From: Ehretia macrophylla
Lineage: Eukaryota; Streptophyta; Magnoliopsida; Boraginales; Ehretiaceae
Assembly: GCA_037974665.1 (NCBI GenBank)
Contig: CM075771.1
Location: forward strand, 36,936,425-37,000,424
Reading direction: 5' to 3'
DNA: 64,000 bases
A program made the position numbers and the translations under genes. Under the pieces are notes generated by a model that was not told the origin of the DNA, made no database searches, and saw only the letters and a list, made by a program, of their open reading frames with translations. Positions 34,866-46,284 of this stretch are shown here, piece by piece. The number at the start of each line of letters is the position of its first letter. Within the stretch, counting starts at the first letter, position 1.

Positions 34866-34994
34866 GTCATGTTGAGGGCACAATTCCTTTATGTGTTAAC
34901 GGTTCACAGTCCCAGCCTAGAGAGATGGCCCATTCAGAAGGCCCAATGGGCTTAACGACAACCCATCCGCTTCAATAATGCAGCATCTGTGAGG

Positions 34995-35215
34995 CCCGAC
35001 CCCGATTTGCGTGCGGAACCTAGCTTCGTGTGCCCTAATCTAGATTTGCGTGCCATGACCTAGGTTTAAGAATTGTGTTCATTTTATGTGCCATGCATTG
35101 AATTACGTGCATTCATTTTGGATTGCGTGCATTTACTTGAAAAACGTGTATTCATCTCGTAGTTCGTGTCCCACCTTGTAGTTCGTGCCCTAGACCTAGG
35201 AAAGCGTGTCTTCAC
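34995..35215 (+). repeat. CGTG-rich subrepeats at 5' end of element 3 LTR
   Basis: About a dozen CGTG or GTGC motifs in 220 bp (TTTGCGTGC, TTACGTGCATTC, TTGCGTGCATTTAC, AGTTCGTGTCC, AGTTCGTGCCC), spaced roughly 20-30 bp, in the LTR part that would hold U3 control sequences. Confidence 0.6.
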
Positions 35216-36067
35216 GCTAATCAAGAAAGCATCTTTCACGGAGCACTAGACTATTAAACAATCCTACAAAATCCACTATCAATATAATAATCCTAATTCA
35301 ACTCACTAGAAGAAGAAATAGCACCAAACACTAAACATTCTTCATTCTTTATTCCTTATTCTTTTTGCACTTTCAAGACACAATTAATTAATGATTAAAG
35401 TTGACAAAAAATTCAGATTAGAAGCTAGCATTGGCCGACCATACCATGGTATTTGCACAAGGTTTGAACAATTACATAATTAAATATGCATGCTTAGACA
35501 AACTATGACACAAAATGCATAAAAAAATGATCAAAACCACCTCCAATCTCTCTCTTGCTCGACCAAAAGCTCATGGCCCATGCTAACATTTCAAAATTCC
35601 ACCTTGAAGACACAAAAAAATCAGATTTGGAAGCCCAAGGCCGACCAAAACTTGGATGAGTGCAAAAGAGTTTTATTCTTGTCATTTCTTCATTTCTCTT
35701 TCACTCTTTCTCTCTCCCCTCTCATTTTCCTCTCTCATTCTCGGCCTTGGCTGAGTTCTTCATCTTCTTAGCTTCTCTTCTTCACACCATAGCTAAGCAT
35801 AGCAAGCTACAAGCAAAGAACCACAACCGAGTTAGCTAAGGAGTAGAAATCATACTTGCATGTGCTTTGGAGTCTTCTATTCGGCCTAGGTGAGCTTCTT
35901 GATATCCATTTATTTTCTTCATGTTTTAACCTCATGCATGTGCAAAGAGATTGATAATTAAGCTAGGAAAAATAGAGAAAAACTAGTGGGGATTTCGGCT
36001 AAGCAAGGGAGAGGAGAAGATTTGAGCTTCAACAAGGTTTTTGAACATCTTGTGGTTGATTGCTAAG

Positions 36068-37868
36068 GTGAGGGTTAAAACCTTTTGAAAACTCTTTAAA
36101 AATTCACATGCATGCTCATAAATGTATGTATTTGCTTCTGTACTTGAGCTATATGGTCCTTCATAAGCTTAAACAACCATGCATGGCAAGATCTTGGCTT
36201 GAAAATGATGCTAGGTGAAGTCGAAATTGTTGACAGCTCTCTGACCAGTCTGTTCGAGGTAAGTTTAGCTAGGAAAATGATGTTTAAAATGCTTAAAAAT
36301 TGGTAGGTGACTATTTTGGACAGTTTTGAACATTTTTCCCAGAAATAGGTCGAAGCTAATTTTGACTCTAAGGTACTCAAAATGGAAAATCTTTAAAATA
36401 TGACCAAATCTGGAAATCTGGAAAAATGAAGCTGGTTTTGGCAGATGCACTGACCTTGTGGAACGAACCATATTTTACTTAGTAAATGATGTAAAAAATG
36501 TATGAAATTTGGTTTACAGCTAGAAGTTTCAGTTCTGGACAATTTTGTCAGAAATGGACCAAAGCTAAAACTGGCCCTAAGGACCTCAAAAACGTCAATT
36601 TCTGAAAAGTGTGCAAATCCGGACAGTTTTGTGCTACCTCACTGTTTCGGCTATAACTAATGATTCTGAACTCCAATTGATGCAAAGTTTGTTTCTGATT
36701 TTAGTTAACTTCTTTTGATTTAATTTGAAATCTTATTCACTGAATTTGGAGATTGTTTGATTATCCTATTGATTGTGGGAAAACAGCCTATTGCAGTAAA
36801 GGTTTCATTTAGCTACATGCTTGGAAAATTGTTGTAACCTCTCTTGTGGTTCTAATTGTGTGGAAATGTGGTGTTGGGATGTTATGTGGACTGTTTTGAG
36901 TACTTGAGGATGCTTGAATTGAATGATGCATGACTTGAGAATGATTTTGAGTTGACTTAAGGTTTTAATCACACGATTAAGCATGAAATGGAAACCCTAA
37001 TGACTAGGTAGTTTTGCTAAGTGTTGATCTTTTGGTTATTGTGTGGAAATTATATGCTTAATGGGCTGCCCGTAAATGTTTTATAACTTCAAATGTGAAT
37101 TTGACCATGGCATGTTGTCAAATAAGCTTTTCTTGCTACCGAACCCATGTTAATTTCATTGCATGTTGAATAATCTTATCACTTGATCACATGGACTTCT
37201 TAATGAGTTATATGGCCTGTTTTACATGTGTTACATGGCTTCCCGTTTAATTTTCATATAACTCTATATGCCTTCAAGTGAAAATTCCTGTCTTATCGTG
37301 CCCTACTTGTTTACCTATCAATGTGCAATCGTATGACTGTCCGGAGGCAACCTACTTTGTTGTCCTCCTACTGTGTTATATTACCTATCATGAATGTGCA
37401 TTGCATACAAGGTTGCAACCTTTCCTGTTGGCATGGTAGCGATCACGCACACCGGGCGGCATCGGGCTTGCCGGTGCACCCGTGACTACCATGGTCCCAT
37501 TCCTTCTCTCGCTTGGGGGCTAGACTTCCTCGGAGAGTTGGGTTGTAGGATTTCGGGGTACATCCGGAGTACACCCACCTGGTGTGTTTGGGGAATGATT
37601 AAAGTCGGCCGCAACAACTGATCCTGGAACTGATCTGAGAGCAAAAGCTCAATGTATCCTTTTTAATATGTGTATAAGTACTCTCGCTTGGTTCCTAGAG
37701 AACCTCGGGGATGAAAGATCAGTATTCCTATTTATGTACTTATATTTCTGTTATATTCATGTTTGAAAAAGGGACTTTCATAAGTTTAACCTGAAAATGA
37801 GTTTCAAAACTTATTTCTCGTTCTCCCTCGCTGAGTTCATAAGGACTCACCCTCTTTTATCATCTCAG
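36068..37868 (+). other. Intron-like segment in element 3 LTR
   Basis: Donor-like GCTAAG|GTGAGG at 36067/36068 and acceptor-like TTTTATCATCTCAG ending at 37868: 1801 nt. Downstream, the frame that is acidic in element 2 reads EEEQV and then a stop. Confidence 0.4.
37343..37368 (+). other. Conserved LTR hairpin, element 3
   Basis: GGAGGCAAC, loop CTACTTT, GTTGTCCTCC. The 5-bp outer stem GGAGG/CCTCC and inner CAAC/GTTG pair perfectly around one bulged T. Confidence 0.6.
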
Positions 37869-38633
37869 GTGAAGAAGAACAGGTATAGGAACCCGAAGAC
37901 AATGTGCCTAATGATGAACCCCTGGAGTGATTGCCTGTCATTGATTGTTTTGCTAGAATGTGGCTACTTGTGAACTTTGTGCTACTTGAAGACTATTTAT
38001 TTTATGTGGCTTGTTATTGCTAATGTAAAAGACCCCCGTTGTAATTTGGGGTCTGATTTTGGGTTGTACTTATATTAAGTAGACTGATGCTAGACATTAC
38101 TATGATCGTTTTGCTTTTATCACCGCTAGTATTATCATAGGTTATGATGCATTAGCAGGGACTAAGTAAATGAACTTGTCCAATCTTAAACAGGTATATT
38201 TTGAAACGAAGACAAACAAACAAGCGAGACATAGTATCATGCTAGGTTATAAATCAAACGAGATATCAAAATAACCAATAGGCAATTCAATTGATGGTAA
38301 AATAGTAATCTTAGTTGGAAATGGAGTTGAGATGGTAAATTTTGAGGCGTTTAGAGAACTAGGTCAAACCAAAGAGCCCAATTACAGCCGTTATGCTGCC
38401 AGATTTCTGGAAAATTTTGGAGTCTACGATAAAACGTTAAGTACTAAACCTTCTTGAACGATTAAGTACTTGAAAGGACTTGAATGTTTAAATCGCACCC
38501 TAGTCTAAACTTTATAGGCCGGGTTGGGGCGTGACAGCATACTCGCAAGACGTGATATCAACGCGTTGTAGGGCCCTCTAATGTCCCGCGAGTAGGGTTG
38601 TCGACCTTTTAACAGCTCACGACGTACGATCAG

Positions 38634-38685
38634 GGACAGAAAAACAGTGCAAAAGAAGAAAAGTGGACAGAAAAACAGAGCAAAA
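38634..38685 (-). other. Short spacer with 280-bp loss and 21-bp repeat
   Basis: GGACAGAAAAACAG(T/A)GCAAAA occurs at 38634-38654 and again at 38665-38685, then runs straight into the terminator stretch. The second copy joins at GAGCAAAA, which in normal units occurs both here and about 300 bp away before the gene. This looks like a 31-bp tandem duplication plus a microhomology deletion. Confidence 0.75.
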
Positions 38686-38698
38686 AAGATTGAAAAGG

Positions 38699-38817
38699 GG
38701 GGTGCAACACGAGGAATTCCTAAGGGGTCACCCATCCTAGTACTACTCTCGCCCAAGCGCACTTAACTTCAGAGTTCTGATGGGATCCGGTGCATTAGTT
38801 CTGGTATGATCACACCC
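38699..38817 (-). rRNA. 5S rRNA gene, copy 44
   Basis: 119 nt. Changes: 102G>U, 97G>A, 95C>U, 59U>C, 57C>U, 47C>U, 18C>A, 6C>U. Sister of copy 37. The terminator is kept despite the shortened spacer. Confidence 0.92.
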
Positions 38818-39375
38818 GTCATGTTGAGGGCACAATTCCTTTATGTGTTAACGGTTCACAGTCCCAACCTAGAGAGATGGCCCATTCACAAGGCCCAATA
38901 GGCTTAACGACAACCCATCCGCTTCAACAACGCAGCATCCTTGAAAGACGTGATATCTCCGCGTTGTAGGGCCCTCTAATGTCCCACGAGTAAGGTTGTC
39001 GTCCTTTTAACAGCTCACGACGTACGATTCGAGACGAAAAAACAGAGCAAAAGAAGAAAAGTAGCCCAAAAATGATGAAAACGTTCGATTTTGGGCTCAC
39101 AAAATATGCACAACGAGCAGGCCGGCTGCCCCAGTCGTTGAGCTCTCGTAGAGCTTTGCAACCGTATGTTGTGCACTGCGTAACTCTTTACGGATCAAAA
39201 GTTAGGGCACCGGAGTGACAAAGACCTGGTCACAATCCCCTACGCCCTCGGTTTGCGGACCCAGCCTCCACGTGAAGAGAAGTTGTCTTGCCCAAGGTGC
39301 CGTGGGATTTGATAATAGAATTATGGTGGATAAAGTATCTTGGCAACCCTAACCGGAGCAAAAAAAATTGAAAAG

Positions 39376-39494
39376 GGGGTGCAACACGAGGACTTCCCAG
39401 GGGGTCACCGATCCAAGTACCACTCTCGCCCAAGCACGGTTAACTTCGGAGTTCTGACTGGATCTGGTGCATTAGTGCTAGTATGATCGCACCT
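39376..39494 (-). rRNA. 5S rRNA gene, copy 45
   Basis: 119 nt. Changes: 85G>C, 80A>U, 74A>G, 56G>C, 37A>G, 36C>A, 30G>A, 15C>U, 1G>A. Sister of copy 38. Confidence 0.91.
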
Positions 39495-40054
39495 GCCATG
39501 TTAAGGGCACAATTCCTTTATGTGTTAACGGTTCACAGTCTCAGCCTAGAGAGATGGCCCATTAAGAAGGCCCAATGGGTTTAACGACAACCTATCCGCT
39601 TCAACAACGCAGCATCCTCACAAGACGTGATATCGACGCGTTGTCGGGCCCTCTAATGTCCCGCGAGTAAGGTTTTCATCCTATTAACAGCTCACAACGT
39701 ATGATCGGGGACGGAAAAACAGAGCAAAAGAAGAAAAGTAGCCCAAATTTGATGAAAACATTTGATTTTTGGCTCCCAAAACGGGCTCAGCAAGCTAGCT
39801 AGCTACCCCCGTCGTAGAGCTCTCGGAGAGCTTTGCAACGGTATGCTGTGCGCCGCGTAACTCCTTACGGATCAAAAGTTATAGGCACCGGAGCGAGGGA
39901 GACCTGGTCACATGCCCTACACCTTCGGATTGCGGGCCCAGCCTCCACGTGAAGCGAAGTTGTCTTGCCCAAGGTGCCGTGGGATTCGATAATAGCATTG
40001 TGGTGGATAAAGTATCTTGGCAACCCTAACCGGAACAAAAAAAAATTGAAAATG

Positions 40055-40173
40055 GGGGTGCAACACGAGGACTTCCCAGGGGGTCACCCATCCTAGTACT
40101 ACTCTCGCCCAAGCACGCTTAACTTCGGGGTTCTGATGGGATCCAATGCATTACTGTTGATATGATCGCACCC
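40055..40173 (-). rRNA. 5S rRNA gene, copy 46
   Basis: 119 nt. Changes: 45U>C, 29C>U, 28C>U, 20C>G, 17G>A, 14C>U. All lie in the 5' half; the internal promoter is intact. Confidence 0.93.
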
Positions 40174-40731
40174 GTCATGTTGAGGGCACAATTCCTTTAT
40201 GTGTTAACAGTTCACAGTCCCAGCCTAGAGAGATGGCCCATTCAGAAGGCCCAATGGGCTTAACCACAACCTATCCGCTTCAACAACGTATCATCCTCGC
40301 AAGACGTGATATCGACGCGATGTAGGGCCTTCTAATGTCCCGCAAGTAAGGTTGTCGTCCTTTTAACAGCTCACAACGTACGATCCGAGACGGAAAAATA
40401 GAGCAAAAGAAGAAAAGTTGCCCAAAATTGATGAAAACTTTCGATTTTGGGCTCCCAAAATAGGTACTGGGAGCAAGCTAGCTACCCCAGTCGTAGAGCT
40501 CTCGGAGAGCTTTGCAACGTTATGCTGTGCGCTGCGTAACTCCATACGGATCAAAAGTTATGGGCACCAGAGCGACGGAGACCTGGTCACAAGCCCTACG
40601 CACTCGGTTTGCGGGCCCAGCCTCCACGTGAAGCGAAGTTGTCCTGCCCAAGGTGCCGTGGGATTCGATAATAGAAATTTGGTGGATAAAGTATCTTGTC
40701 AACCCTAACCGGAGCAACAAAAATTGATAAG

Positions 40732-40850
40732 GGGGTGCAACACGAGGACTTCCCAGGGGGTCACCCATCCTGGTACTACTCTCGCCCAAGAACTCTTAAC
40801 TTCGGAGTTCTGATGGGATCCGGTGCATTAGTGCTGGTACGATCACACCC
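40732..40850 (-). rRNA. 5S rRNA gene, copy 47
   Basis: 119 nt. Changes: 79U>C, 60G>U, 57C>A, 11A>G, 6C>U. A small deletion lies in the -10 region (TTTTGAGACACAATTC on the plus strand). Confidence 0.93.
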
Positions 40851-41409
40851 GTCATTTTGAGACACAATTCTTTTATGTGTTAACGGTTCACAGTACTAAC
40901 CTAGAGAGATGGCCCATTCAGAAGGCCCATTGGGCTTAACGACAACCCATTCGCTTCAACAATGCAGCATCCTCGCAAGACGTGATATCGACGCATTGTA
41001 GGGCCCTCTAATGTCCCGCAAGTAGGGTTTTCATCCTTTTAACAGCTCACGACGTACGATCTGGGACTAAAAAATAGAGCAAAAGAAGAAAAGTTACCCA
41101 AAATGGATGAAAACGTCCGATTTTGGGCTACAAAAAATGGGCAAAGTGTGCCAGCTGGCTGACCCCATCGTAGATCTCTCGGAGTGCTTTGCAACTGTAT
41201 ACTGTGCGCCGCGTAACTCCTTACGGATAAAGAGTTATGGGCACTGGAGCGACGGAAACCTGGTCACAAGCCCTATGCCCTCGGTTTGCTGGCCCAGCCT
41301 CCACGTGAAGCGAAGTAGTCTTGCCCAAAGTACCGTGGGATTCGATAATAGAAATATGGTGGATAAAATATCTTGGCAACCCTAACCGGAGCAAAAAAAA
41401 TTGAAAAGG

Positions 41410-41528
41410 GGGGTGCAACACGAGAACTTCCCAGGGGGTCACCCATCCTAGTACTACTCTCGCCCAAGCACGCATAACTTTGTAGTTCTGATGAGATCCG
41501 GTGCATTAGTGCTGGTATGATCTCACCC
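41410..41528 (-). rRNA. 5S rRNA gene, copy 48
   Basis: 119 nt. Changes: 104C>U, 55A>U, 48G>A, 46C>A, 35C>U, 6C>A. Shares 104U, 55U and 35U with copy 50, one duplicated dimer away. Confidence 0.93.
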
Positions 41529-42088
41529 GTCATGTTGTGGGCACGATTCCTTTATGTGTTAACGGTTCACAATCCCAGCCTAGAGAGATGGCCCATTCAG
41601 AAGGCCCAATGGGCTTAATGACAACCCATCAACTTCAACAACACAACATCCTCACAAGACGTGATATCGACGCATTGTAGGGCCTTTTAATATCCCGCGA
41701 GTAAGAATTTCGTCCTTTTAACAGCTCTCGACGAACGATCCGGGACGGAAAAACACAGAAAAAGAAGAAAAGTGGCCTGAAACTTATGAAAACATTCAGT
41801 TTTGGGCTCCAAAAATAGGCACAGCGAGCAAGCTGGCTGCCCCCATCGTAGAGCTCTCAAAGGGCTTTGCAACGGTATGCTGTGCACCGCGTAACTCCTT
41901 ACGGATCAAAAGTTATGGGCACCGGAGCGAGGGAGACTTAGTCACAAGCCCTAGGCCCTCGGTTTGCTGGCCCAGCCTCCACGTGAAGTGAAGTTGCCTT
42001 GCCCAAGGTGTCGTGGGATTCGATAATAGAAATGTGGTAGATAACGTATCTTGGCAACCTTAACCGTAGCAAAAAAAATTGAAAAGGG

Positions 42089-42207
42089 GGGGTGCAACAC
42101 GAGGACTTCCTAGGGGGTCACCCATCTTGGTACTACTCTCGCCCAAGAACGCTTAACTTCGGAGTTCTGATGGGATCCGGTGCATTAATGCTTGTATGAT
42201 CGCACCC
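42089..42207 (-). rRNA. 5S rRNA gene, copy 49
   Basis: 119 nt. Changes: 97G>A, 81G>A, 79U>C, 60G>U, 20C>U, 15C>A. All six recur in copy 51. Confidence 0.93.
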
Positions 42208-42766
42208 GTCATGTTGAGGGCACAATTCCTTTATGTGCTAATGGTTCACAGTCCAAACCAAGAGAGATGGCCCATTTAGAAGGCCCATTGGGCTTAACGA
42301 CAACCCATTTGCTTCAACAACGGAGCATCCTCCCAAGACGTGATATTGACGCGTTGTAAGGCCCTCTAATGTCCCGCAAGTAAGGTTGTCGTCCTTTTAA
42401 CAGCTCATGACGTACGATCCGAGACTGAAAAACAGAGAAAATGAAGAAAAGTTGTCCGAAACGGATGAAAACGTTCAATTTTGGGTTCCAAAAATGGACA
42501 CAGTCAGCCAGTTGGCTGCCCCCATCGTAGAGCTCTCGGAGAGCTTTGTAACGGTATACTGTGCGCCACGTAACTCCTTACAAATCAAAAGTTATAGGCA
42601 CTGGAGCGACGGAGACCTGGTCACAAGCCCTATGCCCTCGGTTTGCTGGCCCAGCCTCCACGTGAAGCGAAGTAGTCTTGCCCAAAGTACCGTGGGATTC
42701 GATAATAGAAATGTGGTGGATAAAATATCTTGGCAACCCTAACCGGAGCAAAAAAAATTGAAAAGG

Positions 42767-42885
42767 GGGGTGCAACACGAGAACTTCCCAGGGGGTCACC
42801 CATCCTAGTACTACTCTCGCCCAAGCACGCATAACTTCGGAGTTCTGATGAGATCCGATGCATTAGTGCTGGTATGATCGCACCC
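42767..42885 (-). rRNA. 5S rRNA gene, copy 50
   Basis: 119 nt. Changes: 104C>U, 55A>U, 35C>U, 28C>U. Tandem-duplicate sister of copy 48. Confidence 0.95.
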
Positions 42886-43450
42886 GTCATGTTGTGGGCC
42901 CGATTCCTTTATGTGTTAACGGTTCACAATCCCAGCCTAGAGAGATGGCCCATTCAGAAGGCCCAATGGGCTTAATGACAACCCATCCACTTCAACAACA
43001 CAACATCCTCACAAGACGTGAATTCGACGCATTGTAGGGCCTTTTAATATCCCGCGAGTAAGGTTGTCGTCCTTTTAATAGCTCTCGACGTATGATCCGA
43101 GACGGAAAAACAGAGCAAAAGAAGAAAAGTGGCCTGAAACATATGAAAACATTCAGTTTTGGGCTCCAAAAATAGGCACAGCGAGCAAGCTGGCTGCCCC
43201 CATCGTAGAGCTCTCAGAGGGCTTTGCAACGGTATGCTGTGCACCGCGTAATTCCTTACGGATCAAAAGTTATGGGCACCGGAGCGAGGGAGACTTAGTC
43301 ACAAGCCCTAGGCCCTCGGTTTGCTGGCCCAGCCTCCACGTGAAGTGAAGTTGCCTTGCCCAAGGTGCCGTGGGATTCGATAATAGAAATGTGGTAGATA
43401 AAGTATCTTGGCAACCTTAACCGTAGCAAAAAAAATTGAAAAGGGGGGGG

Positions 43451-43569
43451 GGGGTGCAACACGAGGACTTCCTAGGGGGTCACCCATCTTGGTATTACTC
43501 TCGCCCAAGAACGCTTAACTTCGGAGTTCTGATGGGATCTGGTGCATTAATGCTTGTATGATCGCACCC
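43451..43569 (-). rRNA. 5S rRNA gene, copy 51
   Basis: 119 nt. The six changes of copy 49 plus 75G>A and 30G>A. Its 3' end abuts a G12 run (43443-43454), a slippage product; copy 49 has G7. Confidence 0.93.
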
Positions 43570-44131
43570 GTCATGTTGAGGGCATAATTCCTTTATGTGC
43601 TAATGGTTCACAGTCCAAACCAAGAGAGATGGCCCATTCAGAAGGCCCATTAGGCTTAACGACAACCCATTTGCTTCAACAACGGAGCATCCTCCTAAGA
43701 CGTGATATTGACACGTTGTAAGGCCCTTTAATGTCCCGCAAGTAAGGTTGTCGTCCTTTTAATAGCTCATGACGTACGATCCGAGACTGAAAAACAGAGC
43801 AAAAGAAGAAAAGTTGCCCGAAACGGATGAAAACGTTCAATTTTGGGCTCCAAAAATGGGCACAGTCAGCTAGTTGGCTGCCCCCATCGTAGAGCTCTCG
43901 GAGAGCTTTTGTAACGGTATACTGTGCGCCATGTAACTCCTTACAGATCAAAAGTTATAGGCACTGGAGCGACGGAGACCTGGTCACAATCCCCTACGCC
44001 CTCGGTTTGCTGGCCCAGCCTCCACGTGAAGCGAAGTTGTCTTGCCCAAGGTGCCGTGGGATTCGATAATAGAAATGTGGTCGATAAAGTATCTTGGCAA
44101 CCTTAACTATGGCAAAAAAAAATTGAAAAGG

Positions 44132-44250
44132 GGGGTGCAACACGAGGACTTCCTAGGGGGTCACCCATCCTGGTACTACTCTCGCCCAAGAACGCTTAAC
44201 TTCGGAGTTCTGATGGGATCCAGTGCATTAGTGCTGGTATGATCGCACCC
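44132..44250 (-). rRNA. 5S rRNA gene, copy 52
   Basis: 119 nt. Changes: 97G>A, 79U>C, 60G>U, 29C>U. A more distant relative of copies 49 and 51. Confidence 0.95.
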
Positions 44251-44809
44251 ATCATGTTGAGGGCACAATTCCTTTATGTCTTAACGGTTCACAGTCCCAA
44301 CCTAGAGAGATGGCCCATTCAGAAGGCCCAATGGCCTTAACGACAACCCATCCGCTTCAACAACATAGCATCCTCGCAAGACGTGATATCGATGCGTTGT
44401 AGGGCCTTCTAATGTCCCGCAAGTAAGGTTGTCGTCCTTTCAACAACTCACGACGTACGATTGGGGATGGAAAAATAGAGCATAAGAAGAAAAGTGGCCC
44501 GAAATTGATGAAAATGTTCGATTTTGGGCTCCCAAAATGGGCACAGTGAGCAAGCTAGCTGCCCCAGTCGTAGAGCTCTTGGAGAGCCTTTCAACGGTAT
44601 GCTATGCGCTGCGTAACTCCATACGGATCAAAAGTTATGGGCACCGGAGCGATGGAGACCTAGTCACAAGCCCTACGCCCTCGGTTTGCGGTCCTAACCT
44701 CCCCGTGAAGTGAAGTTGTCTTGCCCACGGTACCGTGGGATTCGATAATAGAAATGTGGTGGATAAAGTATCTTGGCAACCTAAACCGGAGCAAAAAAAA
44801 TTGGAAAGG

Positions 44810-44928
44810 GGGGTACAACATGAGGACTTCCCAAGGGGTCAGCCATCCTAGTACTACTCTCGCCCAACCACGCTTAACTTCGGAGTTCTGATGGGATTCG
44901 GTGCATTAGTGCTGGTATGATCACACCC
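44810..44928 (-). rRNA. 5S rRNA gene, copy 53
   Basis: 119 nt. Changes: 114C>U, 108G>A, 95C>U, 87G>C, 61C>G, 31G>A, 6C>U. Confidence 0.92.
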
Positions 44929-45487
44929 GTCATGTTTAGGGCACAAATCCTTTATGTGTTAATGGTTTACAGTACTAGCCTAGAGAGATGACCCATTCAG
45001 AAGGCCCAATGGGCTTAACGACAACCTATCCGCTTCAACAACGTAGCATCCTCGCAATACGTGATATCGATGCACTGTAGGCACCTCTAATATCCCGTGC
45101 GTAAGGTTGTCGTCCTTTTAACAGCTTACGACGTACGATCTGGGACGGAGAAATAGAGCAAAAGAAGAAAAGTGGCCCAAAACTGATGAAAACATTCGAT
45201 TTTGGACTCCTTAAATTGGCACAGAAGGCAAGCTGGCTGCCCCCGTCGTAGAGCTCTTGGAGAGCTTTGCAACGGTATGCTGTGCGCCGCGTAACTCCTT
45301 ACGTATCAGAAGTTATGGGCACCGGAGTGACGGAGACCTGGTCATAGGCCTTACGCCCTCAGTTTGCTGGCCCAGCCTCCACGTGAATCGAAGTTTTCTT
45401 GCCCAAGGTGCCGTGGGATTCAATAATAGAAACGTGGTGGATAAAGTATCTTGGCAACCCTAACCGGAGCAAAAAAAATTGAAAAGG

Positions 45488-45606
45488 GGGGTGCAACACG
45501 AGGCCTTCCCAGGGGGTCACCCATCCTAGTACTACACACGCCCAAGCACGCTTAACTTCAGAGTTCTGATGGGATTCGGTGCATTTGTGCTGGTATGATC
45601 GCACCC
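45488..45606 (-). rRNA. 5S rRNA gene, copy 54
   Basis: 119 nt. Changes: 103U>G, 71A>U, 69A>U, 47C>U, 31G>A, 21U>A. Two hits in the intermediate element; A-box and C-box intact. Confidence 0.93.
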
Positions 45607-46165
45607 GTCATGTTGAGGGCACATTTCCTTTATGTGTTAATGGTTCACAGTCCCAGCCTAGAGAGATGGTCCATTCAAAAGGCCCAATGGGCTTAACGAT
45701 AACCTATCCGCTTCAACAACGCAGCATCCTCACAAGACGTGATATCGACGAGTTGTAGGGCCCTCTAATGTCCTACGACTATGGTTATCGTCCTTAAAAC
45801 AGCTCACGACGTACGATCCGGGATGGAAAAACAGAGCAAAAGAAGAAAAGTGGCCCGAAACTGATGAAAATGTTCGATTTTGGGCTCAAAAATGGGCACA
45901 GTGAGCAAGTTGGCTACCCCCGTCATAGAGCTCTCAGAGAGATTTGCAACGGTATGCTGTGCGTCGTGTAACTCCTTACGGATCAAAAGTTATGGGCACC
46001 GGAGCGAGGAAGACCTGGTTACAAGCCCTATGCCCTCGGTTTGCGGGCCCAGCCTCCACGTGAAGTGAACTTATCTTGCCCAAGGTGCCGTGGGATTCAA
46101 TAATAGAAATGTGGCGGATAGAGTATCTTGGAAACCCTAACCGGAGCAAAAAAAAGTTGAAAAGG

Positions 46166-46284
46166 GAGGTGTAACACGAGGACTTCCCAGAGGGTCACCC
46201 ATCCTAGTACTACTCTCGCCCAAGCATGCTTAACATCGGAGTTCGGATGGGATCCAGTGCATTAGTGCTGGTATGATCGCACCC
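46166..46284 (-). rRNA. 5S rRNA gene, copy 55
   Basis: 119 nt. Changes: 118C>U, 113G>A, 94C>U, 58G>A, 50A>U, 40A>C, 29C>U. The upstream region is close to consensus, with all three GGCCCA/TGGGCT motifs. Confidence 0.93.

Larger units (their letters stand above)
13252..34987 (-). repeat. 5S rDNA tandem array, block 2
   Basis: Holds the main part of copy 11 and copies 12-43. Spacing is 676-679 bp except two shortened units, copy 29 to 30 (589 bp) and copy 42 to 43 (585 bp), which lack the same roughly 90 bp of spacer. It contains several multi-unit duplications: 22-24 with 26-28, 33-35 with 38-40, and 26, 29, 30 with 41, 42, 43. The 70G>C gene variant occurs only in blocks 1 and 2. It ends at element 3, in spacer. 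Confidence 0.97.
34988..38536 (+). mobile_element. Family A solo LTR, element 3
   Basis: A 3549-bp element with ends TGTGAGGCCC and GGGGCGTGACA. It is flanked by GCATC (34983-34987) and GCATA (38537-38541), a 5-bp duplication with one mismatch; the flanks rejoin as the usual spacer sequence GCATCCTCGCAAG. No internal domain or pol frame. In order it contains CGTG-rich subrepeats, an AT-rich part with two GGCCGACC-type modules, a CT-rich stretch near 35690-35750, a donor-like site at 36068, the shared hairpin, and an acceptor-like site at 37868. Lineage not determined. Confidence 0.92.

Noticed and set aside
34988-38536. Cassandra-type LTR carrying a 5S promoter.
   Set aside because: I found no 5S A-box or C-box sequence within family A or B LTRs, and they are far longer than such short elements.
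43443-43454. G12 run as a possible G-quadruplex.
   Set aside because: It is a single slippage expansion of the G-run at the gene end, found in one unit only.
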